Positions 34,558-42,791 of a stretch of 64,000 bases of DNA are shown piece after piece; the stretch's first letter is position 1, and the number at the start of each line of letters is the position of its first letter. Made by a program: the position numbers and the translations under genes. Origin of the DNA: CAYSXY01 sp964435165 (lineage in GTDB: Bacteria; Pseudomonadota; Alphaproteobacteria; Rickettsiales; RI-342); assembly GCA_964435165.1 (NCBI GenBank), contig CAYSXY010000009.1:1-64000 (forward strand), read 5' to 3'. Under the pieces are notes generated by a model. The model saw nothing but the letters and a program-made list of their open reading frames with translations. It did not search any database and was not told where the DNA came from.

Positions 34558-35178
34558 TCATACATTAACCATTCTTGATGGCATGATGCAACGGGCGATC
34601 GCTTCCAACGCCAAGGGGGCGTATAGAGGGTAGAGTTGTTGCTTGATGATTTCCGCATAGTGCGATGCATCCATATGCTGCGGTTTGGGTGCGATATCCA
34701 GCCAGCACTGCGCAATAATTTCCCCTGCATCTACTTCCTCTACCATCTGGTGGGCGGTGATTGCCACGCGGCGTTCGCCGGCCTCAATCGCACGGCGCAC
34801 CGGCTCAGCCCCGGCATAGCCCGGCAGCGCTCCACGATGCAGATTGATACAGCGATCAAATATGTTCAGCACGGCAGGAGAGACGATACCGCGCCAGGAT
34901 AGCGATAAAAGCAGATGCGGAGCTGGTAGCGCCTCGGCGACGATATAATGTTCGAGTTTCGTATAATCCGGGTAGTCTAATATGGTGAGTGCAATCTTGT
35001 GCTCGTGGCATAGTGCACGGTATGCCGCTAATTCCGGTCGCTCCGCTCCCCCTTCAGTTTTTGGGGTGTTGCCATGTGTGTAAACATGGCGCAGTTCATA
35101 TGTCGGCTGCTCCAGCAATGCTTTGAGGACCAGCAGGCCGGGCTCCCGCGCCAATAATGCCGTTAGATAGGTTGTCAT
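34558..35178 (-). CDS. N-formyltransferase, probably acting on an amino sugar
   Basis: This 206-residue protein belongs to the formyltransferase fold (methionyl-tRNA/sugar N-formyltransferases using N10-formyl-THF). The catalytic triad motifs are present: Asn and His in INLHRGALPGYAG and Asp in VDAGEII. There is no C-terminal tRNA-binding domain, which points away from Fmt and toward a small substrate. It heads the minus-strand operon with pseI, so an N-formyl group on the pseudaminic acid is the best guess. ATG 35178 was preferred to an in-frame start at 35208. Confidence 0.78.
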   Translation of the reverse strand: MTTYLTALLAREPGLLVLKALLEQPTYELRHVYTHGNTPKTEGGAERPELAAYRALCHEHKIALTILDYPDYTKLEHYIVAEALPAPHLLLSLSWRGIVSPAVLNIFDRCINLHRGALPGYAGAEPVRRAIEAGERRVAITAHQMVEEVDAGEIIAQCWLDIAPKPQHMDASHYAEIIKQQLYPLYAPLALEAIARCIMPSRMVNV

Positions 35179-35262
35179 GCGATGCTCATTTACCCTTTTA
35201 TCCAACACATACTGACATTATATAAGTAGCCTGATCTCATTTACCATCCTCTGCAGGCACTG

Positions 35263-35955
35263 ATGATTATTGCTATTATCCATGGGCGCGGCGGCAGCAA
35301 GCGTATTCCGCGCAAAAATATCAAGCCATTTCACGGAAAGCCAATGATTGCCTACCCGCTGGAAGTGGCAGCGGCATCCGGCCTGTTTGATCGCATCATC
35401 GTCAGCACCGATGATGAGGAAATTGCGGCGATTGGCCGCGATTATGGAGCAGAGACACCGTATTTACGTCCGGAAGCGATGGCCGATGATCGCATCGGTA
35501 CCGCCGAGGTACTTGCCTGGGATCTGGCTGAGCTAGGTGCCGAATCCGTTGATTATGTTTGTTGCATCTACGCAACGGCACCATTCATCACCGCTGATGC
35601 CCTCACCCGTGGGCTGGAGACGATGCGTCAGTATGGATGTTCAACTGCCGTGCCGGTCACCACCTTTCCGTTCCCGATCTTTCGGGCATTGAAGACAACG
35701 GATGACGGTACGCTTGGCATGTTCTGGCCGGAACACCGCCTGACCCGCAGTCAGGACTTACCTGAGGCCTTGCACGATGCCGGTCAATTTTATTGGGTTA
35801 AACCGGCCATATTCCTGCACCAAAAGAATCTTTATGCTGAGGATACGCGCCCCATCCCGTTGGCTCGTCATCTGGTGCAGGATCTGGATACGCTTGAAGA
35901 CTGGCAGCGGGCAGAATATATGTATAAAGCGTTGAAAGAAAGTGGGGCATTATGA
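35263..35955 (+). CDS. pseF: CMP-pseudaminic acid synthetase
   Basis: This 230-residue cytidylyltransferase activates pseudaminic acid with CTP. The N-terminal CTP-binding motif is HGRGGSKRIPRKNI, followed by KPMIAYPLEVA, STDDEEIAAIGRDYGAE and the PseF-type DAGQFYWVKP. Length is normal. It is divergent from the formyltransferase-pseI operon across 84 bases, which must hold both promoters, and overlaps the next gene (ATGA). Confidence 0.92.
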   Translation: MIIAIIHGRGGSKRIPRKNIKPFHGKPMIAYPLEVAAASGLFDRIIVSTDDEEIAAIGRDYGAETPYLRPEAMADDRIGTAEVLAWDLAELGAESVDYVCCIYATAPFITADALTRGLETMRQYGCSTAVPVTTFPFPIFRALKTTDDGTLGMFWPEHRLTRSQDLPEALHDAGQFYWVKPAIFLHQKNLYAEDTRPIPLARHLVQDLDTLEDWQRAEYMYKALKESGAL

Positions 35956-37265
35956 GTCGTTTGGCTATTCAAGGGGGCGCGAAGGTTCGCAGCGAACCAT
36001 TCCCGGCTTATCGTACGATTGGTCAGGAAGAGAAAGACGCTGTCACCCAGGTGCTCGATAGCGGCATTTTGAGCGCCTATCTCGGTTGCTGGCATGATAA
36101 GTTTATGGGTGGGCCTCAGATACGCGATCTGGAAGCAGAATGGGCAACATTCTTCGGCACAAATCACGCCATTGCCGTGAACTCCAATACTTCCGGCCTC
36201 ATCGCGGCGATGGGGGCCATCGGCCTGGAGCCAGGCGATGAGGTGATTGTCTCACCTTACAGCATGACCATTTCGGCCTCGGCCCCGCTTTTCTATGGCG
36301 GCATTCCCGTTTTTGCCGATGTGGAAGACCAGACCTTCTGCCTCGACCCGGAAAGCGTGGCGCGTGCCATCACGCCGCGCACACGAGCGATCATCGGGGT
36401 CGATATTTTCGGTCACCCGATACAGGCAGGTTTACTTCGCGAACTGGCAGATAAGCATGACCTCTACCTGATTGAAGATTGTGCACAGGCGCCCGGCGCG
36501 ACTCTCAGCGACAAGTATTGCGGAACATTAGGCCATATTGGCGTCTTTTCGCTCAACTATCACAAGCATATTCATTGCGGTGAAGGCGGCGTGGTGGTGA
36601 CGAATGATGACGGCTTAGCCGAGCGCCTGCAGTTGATTCGCAATCATGCCGAGGCGGTGGTTGAAGCAAAGGGCGTGCATGATCTGACAAATATGCTGGG
36701 CTATAATTTCCGTATGACGGAGATGGAAGCCGCCGTTGCACGATCTCAGCTGCGTAAATTGCCGTCCTTGCTGAAAAAGAGGCAGGAAAATTGCCACTAT
36801 CTGGCGGAGAAGCTAGGTGAGATACCGGCAATCACACCGCCTCACATCCGCCCGGATGCTACCCATGCCTTTTACCTTCAGGCGTTCCGTTTTGATAGTG
36901 CAGAAGCTGGCATCGACCGCAACGGCTTTATCGATGCGGTCAAAGCCGAATTGCCCGTCATGAGACTGCGCGAAGAGGAAGGCGTGCTGATTGGCTGTGG
37001 TTATGTGAAACCGCTCTATTATCAGCCACTTTATCAAAAGCAACAGGCATTCGGGCGTGATGGATACCCATTTACCCTGGCTCAGGATCATGTGTCTTAT
37101 GCAGCCAATCTCTGTCCGGTGGTCGAACGCTTGTGGCGGGAAGAGTTATTCACACTCGATCTGGCGCATAGTGACATGACAAAGCGCGACCTGGATGACA
37201 TCGCCGCCGCCTTTCACAAAGTGTGGGAATATCGTCATCAGTTGCAACCAGCCCTCGCCGCCTGA
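35952..37265 (+). CDS. DegT/DnrJ/EryC1/StrS-family aminotransferase, second in the cluster
   Basis: This 437-residue PLP enzyme is distinct from PseC. It has GGPQIRDLEAEWATFF, VNSNTSGLIAAMGA, IEDCAQAPGA and a PLP-lysine segment NYHKHIHCGEGG. Such enzymes add an amino group to a keto-sugar. It is coupled to pseF (ATGA) and followed by an acetyltransferase and a Gfo/Idh dehydrogenase. The three together could oxidise, aminate and acylate one more position of a sugar. Confidence 0.88.
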   Translation: MSRLAIQGGAKVRSEPFPAYRTIGQEEKDAVTQVLDSGILSAYLGCWHDKFMGGPQIRDLEAEWATFFGTNHAIAVNSNTSGLIAAMGAIGLEPGDEVIVSPYSMTISASAPLFYGGIPVFADVEDQTFCLDPESVARAITPRTRAIIGVDIFGHPIQAGLLRELADKHDLYLIEDCAQAPGATLSDKYCGTLGHIGVFSLNYHKHIHCGEGGVVVTNDDGLAERLQLIRNHAEAVVEAKGVHDLTNMLGYNFRMTEMEAAVARSQLRKLPSLLKKRQENCHYLAEKLGEIPAITPPHIRPDATHAFYLQAFRFDSAEAGIDRNGFIDAVKAELPVMRLREEEGVLIGCGYVKPLYYQPLYQKQQAFGRDGYPFTLAQDHVSYAANLCPVVERLWREELFTLDLAHSDMTKRDLDDIAAAFHKVWEYRHQLQPALAA

Positions 37266-37275
37266 GAGTGAGCAG

Positions 37276-37812
37276 ATGGGCACGCCGATTCCTGAACAAT
37301 GCTCTGAACGATTGCGCATCACACCGTTTACCCACCACCATTTGACGGAAGCGTATGTTGGCTGGATGAATGACCCGGAGATTATGCGCTACAGCGAACA
37401 GCGTCATCGCCAGCATACGATGGAAAGCAACCAAGCCTATTTTGAAGCGATGCAGCAAGGGCCATCCGGCTTTTATGCTATTATGGAGCAATTGAACGTG
37501 CCGGAGCGCCATATTGGCAATATGACCATTGCAATGAATCCACCCAATGGCATTGCTGATATCGCCATTATGATTGGTGCGGTGGACGCCCAAGGTCGCG
37601 GCTATGGTGCGGAAGCCTTCTCGCTGGTGCATGATGCACTCCTGGCACAGCCGGATATTCGCAAGGTCACCGCCGGCACGATGGCGGTGAATGAGGCCAT
37701 GATCCGGGTCGCCAAGCATGCGGGGATGAAAGAAGATGGGCGAAGAATAGGCCAATTCCTATTGGATGGGAAGGCGGTTGACCTTGTCTATTTCGCCAGT
37801 TTTTCCTCATGA
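37276..37812 (+). CDS. GNAT-family N-acetyltransferase (PseH candidate)
   Basis: This 178-residue acetyltransferase has the RimJ/RimL-like GNAT layout: ERLRITPFTHHHLTEAYVGWMNDPEIMRYSEQR at the start, then IGAVDAQGRGYGAEAF (acetyl-CoA loop) and NEAMIRVAKHAGMKEDGR. The WMNDPEIM segment and the arrangement with pse genes resemble PseH, the enzyme that acetylates the 4-amino sugar. It could instead serve the second aminotransferase. The ATG at 37276 was chosen, ten bases after the preceding stop. Confidence 0.75.
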   Translation: MGTPIPEQCSERLRITPFTHHHLTEAYVGWMNDPEIMRYSEQRHRQHTMESNQAYFEAMQQGPSGFYAIMEQLNVPERHIGNMTIAMNPPNGIADIAIMIGAVDAQGRGYGAEAFSLVHDALLAQPDIRKVTAGTMAVNEAMIRVAKHAGMKEDGRRIGQFLLDGKAVDLVYFASFSS

Positions 37813-38798
37813 CTCCTCCCTACCGTGCCGCGGTTATCGGATTGGGTGCGATTGGCGCCACCCTGCCCTATATTCATAACCAATCTTCGCTCGACCATGC
37901 GCAGACACACGCCGCTACCTATCATCACCATCCCAAGGTGACATTGATGGGGGGCTATGATGACGACGCCTCTGCTTGCGCACGTTTTTCCGATCACTGG
38001 CAGTTACCTGCCTATGATTCGCTGGATGCGATGCTTCATGAGAGGCCGCATATCGTCAGCATATGCTCCCCAGCCGCCTCGCACCCGGAGTTGCTGACGG
38101 CATGTATTGCAGCAGGAGTGCGGATGGTGTGGCTGGAAAAGCCACTGGCACCAACATTGACTGATGCTGAAGCCATGGCGCGCGCCGCTGAACAAGATTC
38201 AGTCACGGTGCTGGTTAATTTTTGCCGCCGGTATGCCCCCGCATATCGTGCGCTGCGCGAGATGGTAGGGCATCACACGCATGGCACGCCGAAACATCTG
38301 ACCATCACCTACTCACGTGGCTTGATGGAGAATGGATCGCATCTGTTGGATCAATTATGCTGGATGGCGGAAGATTCCGCCAGCTTAACCGTGTCACATG
38401 CCTGGGCAGGCAGCGACGCGCGCCATCCTTCCGCCTTATTGCACCTCACCCTACCGGACCATCAAATCGTGCCCGTGTCACTGACGGGTATTGCCTCCAT
38501 TGATTATCATACTCAGGAGCTGTTGCTCTATACTGATCGCGGACGTGTCGGCCTCTGTCAGCAAGGATATCACTGGCAGCATGAACGCCGTATTGACAAT
38601 CCAGACGCACCGGGTTTCTATCGGTTGAATCACTCGACGTCACCCGACGTCCCTACCGGATTTATCGGCTGCTTTGCTAACGCCCTGGATGATTTGATCG
38701 CAGCGCATCAGGAGCAGCGCCTGCCGGTGAGCTCACTAAGCAGTGCTCTGGAAGGAATGCGACTGATGCAACAGATTCAGGAAACTTCAACAGCATGA
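37809..38798 (+). CDS. Gfo/Idh/MocA-family oxidoreductase
   Basis: This 329-residue NAD(P)-dependent enzyme begins with a Rossmann fold (AAVIGLGAIGATLP) and has the family EKP motif (VWLEKPLAPT). A C-terminal substrate domain follows. Such enzymes oxidise sugars or nucleotide sugars, often making the keto-substrate of a DegT aminotransferase like the one two genes upstream. It overlaps both neighbours by four bases (ATGA). Confidence 0.85.
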   Translation: MTPPYRAAVIGLGAIGATLPYIHNQSSLDHAQTHAATYHHHPKVTLMGGYDDDASACARFSDHWQLPAYDSLDAMLHERPHIVSICSPAASHPELLTACIAAGVRMVWLEKPLAPTLTDAEAMARAAEQDSVTVLVNFCRRYAPAYRALREMVGHHTHGTPKHLTITYSRGLMENGSHLLDQLCWMAEDSASLTVSHAWAGSDARHPSALLHLTLPDHQIVPVSLTGIASIDYHTQELLLYTDRGRVGLCQQGYHWQHERRIDNPDAPGFYRLNHSTSPDVPTGFIGCFANALDDLIAAHQEQRLPVSSLSSALEGMRLMQQIQETSTA

Positions 38799-39913
38799 CA
38801 CACTCTTCCACCATCCTATGTATTGCATCTGATATTGGTGGCGCCCGTGCTATCGCTCCGGTAATTCCACGTATTGCTGATTTGGGGATGCAGCCTGTTG
38901 TTGCGGTTCATGGCCCGCTTGCCGATGAAGCAGATACGACAGCAAAACGGCTGGTGATTGACGCATTGTCAGATAAAGCCGCATGGACAAACTTTTTGCA
39001 ATCGCGCCGGGTTGATATGGTGCTGTTTGGCAGTGGCGTTGCAGATCGGTTACCCGTGCAGGTGGCAAAGTGGGCACAAGAGACCGGCATCCCTACGTTG
39101 TTTCTGCTGGATAACTGGATGAATTACCGCAGGCGCATGCAATTGCCGGATGGAACCGAACATATACCGGATATTTATGCCGTGATGGATCAACTCGCCT
39201 ATGACGAGGCAAAAGCCGACGGTATTCGCGCCGCCAGCCTTCAGATTACCGGGCAGCCCGCGCTTGCCTCGCTTCAGGAAGTATTTGATCACTGCCAGCC
39301 TTTAAAGAGGCGTGGATTAGAACGGCAGCGACCGATCATCACCTTTATTGCCGAACCGGCAGCGGATGATCAGGGCCGTGATGCCTCATCGCCTACTTTT
39401 CGCGGTTATACGGAATATACGGTTTTGTCCGCATTAGGATCCGCTCTATCGCGACTAGATAGAACAGTCACGCTGCGCATCGCGCCGCATCCGCGCCAGG
39501 ATATCAATGACCTGCATCAGTTTTGTCAGCAAAACCTGCAGGATATCTTATGGGAATTAACCGCTGAAGGAGAAAATGGAAGAGAGGCAGTGCTGCATGG
39601 CGATGTTACGGTCGGTATGGCGTCAATTCTACTCTATGAAAGCTGGCTCTTTCACATACCTACCTTAAGTCTGCAGCCTAATCTCTGCCAGCCTCATTTG
39701 GCGACGTTAGGTAAAAGACCTGGCCTACGCCTGGTGACCAGCGATGCGCTTGAGGCTGCCGAACAGACCACCGAGTGGCTCAACGAATCACTAACATCAC
39801 CACGCTCCAACACACCGAGATCGGAGTTACAAACGCATGCAGAGGCCGGTGATGCCATTGCCAGGCTAATCGCACGTCATCTCGAGCGCGCCACCCGGTC
39901 GGCCTGTGCCTAA
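38795..39913 (+). CDS. Unassigned GT-B-like protein at the end of the pseF operon
   Basis: This 372-residue protein is not clearly recognised. It begins with a strand-loop-helix (ILCIASDIGGARAIAP), has LFGSGVADRLPVQVAKWAQ in the middle, and a C-terminal half with IAPHPRQDI and a VGMASILLYESWLFHIP block. The latter pattern (HPR then G-x-S-x-x-x-E) is common to GT-B enzymes such as CDP-glycerol transferases and sugar-nucleotide 2-epimerases. It occupies the place where PseG (the UDP-sugar hydrolase) might be expected but lacks visible PseG motifs. Glycosyltransferase or sugar-nucleotide hydrolase are both possible. Confidence 0.6.
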   Translation: MTHSSTILCIASDIGGARAIAPVIPRIADLGMQPVVAVHGPLADEADTTAKRLVIDALSDKAAWTNFLQSRRVDMVLFGSGVADRLPVQVAKWAQETGIPTLFLLDNWMNYRRRMQLPDGTEHIPDIYAVMDQLAYDEAKADGIRAASLQITGQPALASLQEVFDHCQPLKRRGLERQRPIITFIAEPAADDQGRDASSPTFRGYTEYTVLSALGSALSRLDRTVTLRIAPHPRQDINDLHQFCQQNLQDILWELTAEGENGREAVLHGDVTVGMASILLYESWLFHIPTLSLQPNLCQPHLATLGKRPGLRLVTSDALEAAEQTTEWLNESLTSPRSNTPRSELQTHAEAGDAIARLIARHLERATRSACA

Positions 39914-39920
39914 GGGTGAT

Positions 39921-40682
39921 TTAATCGTCAAACATGAATTGTATGTCATCGTCCTTCAGCATATCCAGTGCTTCGCCATAGATTTGATCAACCGTTGAAT
40001 GACGCTCCATCACCTGCTTTCCACGATGACGCATGGTATTGAGCTTAAACATCGACATATGTTGTGTATAGGCAAGCTCCACCGCCCTGCTTTCGCGCAA
40101 TTTTGCCAGTGCCGATTCATCAAGCTGCTTCAATTTTTGAATATTCGTTTTCCACAAATATGGCGTACCGGTGCTGTCATAGCGGCGGAAGTCATCCAGC
40201 AATTCATATTCCTGAAGTTGTTCAAATGCCTCTTCATATTGCTGGGAGGAGACATATAATGCGGTGAGGTAATCGCGAGTTTTCACCAGCACCTCACTCA
40301 GTTCCCGATCTTCTGTGAATAACGGAATGCCATGATGTGTTGATACGCGACGACTATCCGTATTGATGGCGAGCACACACCCATCCTGGCCATGCTTGAC
40401 CGCTTTGAAGGGATAAAAACGAATCGCAGTGGGAATATAATGTGCCTGCCAGGCACCTTTGGTATCGATATAGCAATTGTCATGTGGAACGGGTGAAAAA
40501 CTCGCTGCCAAACACACCGTGCCAAAATAATTCATGAAAAAAAGCGGATATTCACGGGCCGCCCATAGATATTCGGCCGCCATAATCGGCACCACATCGC
40601 AACTGGTAAAGTCGCCATAATGGGTAAGAGGGCTGACTTTTAAGTCCGCATGCAGTTGATAATTTATAGCTTCCAGCGGCAT
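39921..40682 (-). CDS. SapC-family protein, second copy
   Basis: This 253-residue protein has the SapC layout: MAAEYLWAAREYPLFFMNYFG, a DTKGAWQAHYIPTAIRFYPF block equivalent to the DKGAWRGLYIP block of the first copy, and a helical C-terminus. The ATG at 40682 lies four bases after the stop of the Maf/DUF115 gene and was preferred to a longer frame overlapping it. Its stop lies seven bases from the convergent gene. Two diverged copies within 15 kb imply different partners. Confidence 0.75.
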   Translation of the reverse strand: MPLEAINYQLHADLKVSPLTHYGDFTSCDVVPIMAAEYLWAAREYPLFFMNYFGTVCLAASFSPVPHDNCYIDTKGAWQAHYIPTAIRFYPFKAVKHGQDGCVLAINTDSRRVSTHHGIPLFTEDRELSEVLVKTRDYLTALYVSSQQYEEAFEQLQEYELLDDFRRYDSTGTPYLWKTNIQKLKQLDESALAKLRESRAVELAYTQHMSMFKLNTMRHRGKQVMERHSTVDQIYGEALDMLKDDDIQFMFDD

Positions 40683-40686
40683 AAAA

Positions 40687-42714
40687 TTACGCAGCCAGTG
40701 GCTGCTTTTCCTCCAGATATTCTTCGAGCGCCAGACGCTCGGCCTCGTGTTGTTTCTCGAGCTCCTGCACACGTTGCTCTACTGTCTCGGCATATTCAGT
40801 ATCCGGCTCGTAGGCTTCTAAATCATCTAACAATGCATGCAGATCGTCTCGCAACTGATCCAGTTTGGCATGGAATTCTTCGCGAAAGATATGAGCCACT
40901 GCCTGCTTTTCATCCTCCGTATAGGCCCGGTTCATCATGAACTCAATGAAATAGGCCATGCCGACAATACTGCCGCGCAACATCATTTGCACCGGATGGC
41001 AAGCCTTGCCAAATGACATCAATTTCATCAATGGAACGACATAGTCTTTACGAATCAGTGTTTCTTCTGTGCTGGTAATGCGCTTTATCGAATCGAGAAA
41101 CTTGTCACCCTGCATGCGAAATTTTGTTGCATCAAAGCGTGTTTTTGCCTGTTGGGCTGTATAATCATTAAAATGCTCGCGCACTTCGGCAAGCGCCTCA
41201 TCCTTGTTCCATCCATGATCAATCGTGACCGTCTCCGGCAGTTTGGGGATAAAACCGTCAATAAAGGCTCCGTCACTACAGTTAAAATAATGCGGGTTTT
41301 TATGATTGTGGTTGATATGCGCCATGGCATATTGCGTCCAGGAAAATACCGGGGTCGAATGACAGGTGCCACCAAAATTACCAGGCAATTGCACCGTGTA
41401 TTTCACTTCTTTTTTGAATTTATCGTCGCGGTAATAGACGGTTTGTTTGGCGTGATGCACTTCCGGATCCATCGAGCCGCAATCCACCCCAAAAAGATAG
41501 AGATTGGTGAATCCATAATGCATGGCAAAGGCCACCGCCGTATTTGTCACCGTCGGATCGCACCCGTTCAACACATCATTACGGCCATGGGCAAACGCAA
41601 TGTAGGTGTTCAAGCCCGGACGGAAGAAATAAATTCCTTCCTTAAAGAGGTCCATCAAACCGGGATAGGATGTGGCACTGGCCACCAGCGGCACATCGTG
41701 CAATGCATACGTGCTGACCAGCTTCTGATAGACATCAATCAATTCCTTACCGCGTTCCAGCAGCACCACGAAATCCGGTTTAATGCCGTTCGCCATTAAC
41801 GGTTCCGCCGCCGTTCCTGCGGCGAGAATAATCGCCTTATCCTGATATTGCTTTATGGTTGGCAACGCCCGGTCGAGTGACGGGCCAGACCCCACCACAA
41901 AGACGGGAAAATGGCGCGGCTTCGGGCTATAATTGACGGTTTTCGCATCACCGCGAATCAGGTTGGTATAGGTATTACGCAGATGTTCGACTTCATCGTC
42001 GAAAAATCCAACGCCTGCTATCATCGACGAGAAATCACGGCATAATTTAGACCATAGCTGGCTATAGGCTTCGCTGGCAATGTCGAAATAGCATATCGCC
42101 TTATCGATGGAAACCAGGCTCATTTTCCATATTTTTTCGCGCATTGAAGAGAATAGCAACGTCTCATCATTGGCGATAATGATTGAAATGGCGCCGCCGC
42201 GCGATTCCACTTCCTCGAACAATTCCTGCCAGTCAATGAGCTGGCTGGCATGGAACAGAAAATCCGGATTATTCTCCATGATCAGCATGTGGCGACACCG
42301 GCTTTCCTGCGCCAGTGGCATCAAATGGTAACCACTGCCGATACCAAAGACGGCAACGATGTAGGCATCATTATTGCCGGACACGGATTCCTGAGTTTTA
42401 TTCTCAAAATGATCGCTGATGCGCTTGGATGATCGCTTGTAAAACTGCGAGCAGACCCTGTCCCCGACCAGATCTCGCATGATGGTCAGGCGTTTTTGAT
42501 TCTGCCAGTAATAGGCTAGACGCTCCTCATTATACTGCGCCGCCCCACCGCGATAGAGCCATTTGCCTTCGCGTTCGCGGATATTGACATGCCCCGCCGG
42601 GTCAATGCCCACCTGACTGAGAGGGCGTGATGCCACAAGCTGCTGATAAATCGACGGGTGATGTTCTTCGAAATAAGCCAGATTCTTATCGAATAATTCC
42701 TGATTATGCATCAT
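40687..42714 (-). CDS. Maf/DUF115-family nonulosonate glycosyltransferase (motility accessory factor type)
   Basis: This 675-residue protein has the DUF115/MptE-like core at ~265-500, with the motifs VGSGPSLDRALP and AAGTAAEPLMANGIKPD, and DCGSMDPEVHHA. Maf proteins transfer pseudaminic or legionaminic acid from CMP onto Ser/Thr of flagellin in other bacteria. A C-terminal coiled coil (EEYLEEKQ) ends it. There is no flagellin gene in the window, so the acceptor could be the RTX protein or a flagellin elsewhere. It is not related to the Maf nucleotide pyrophosphatase at 57505. Confidence 0.88.
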   Translation of the reverse strand: MMHNQELFDKNLAYFEEHHPSIYQQLVASRPLSQVGIDPAGHVNIREREGKWLYRGGAAQYNEERLAYYWQNQKRLTIMRDLVGDRVCSQFYKRSSKRISDHFENKTQESVSGNNDAYIVAVFGIGSGYHLMPLAQESRCRHMLIMENNPDFLFHASQLIDWQELFEEVESRGGAISIIIANDETLLFSSMREKIWKMSLVSIDKAICYFDIASEAYSQLWSKLCRDFSSMIAGVGFFDDEVEHLRNTYTNLIRGDAKTVNYSPKPRHFPVFVVGSGPSLDRALPTIKQYQDKAIILAAGTAAEPLMANGIKPDFVVLLERGKELIDVYQKLVSTYALHDVPLVASATSYPGLMDLFKEGIYFFRPGLNTYIAFAHGRNDVLNGCDPTVTNTAVAFAMHYGFTNLYLFGVDCGSMDPEVHHAKQTVYYRDDKFKKEVKYTVQLPGNFGGTCHSTPVFSWTQYAMAHINHNHKNPHYFNCSDGAFIDGFIPKLPETVTIDHGWNKDEALAEVREHFNDYTAQQAKTRFDATKFRMQGDKFLDSIKRITSTEETLIRKDYVVPLMKLMSFGKACHPVQMMLRGSIVGMAYFIEFMMNRAYTEDEKQAVAHIFREEFHAKLDQLRDDLHALLDDLEAYEPDTEYAETVEQRVQELEKQHEAERLALEEYLEEKQPLAA

Positions 42715-42791
42715 TGGTACCGTATTTTCTCGCGATTATTATGCTTATTTTCAACTACACAATAGCCGGAATGGATGGCAAAGGGAATAGA

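Noticed and set aside
40687..40772. Longer N-terminus for the second SapC gene
   Set aside because: The extra ~30 residues overlap the Maf/DUF115 coding end in another frame and look unlike SapC; the ATG at 40682 fits the operon.
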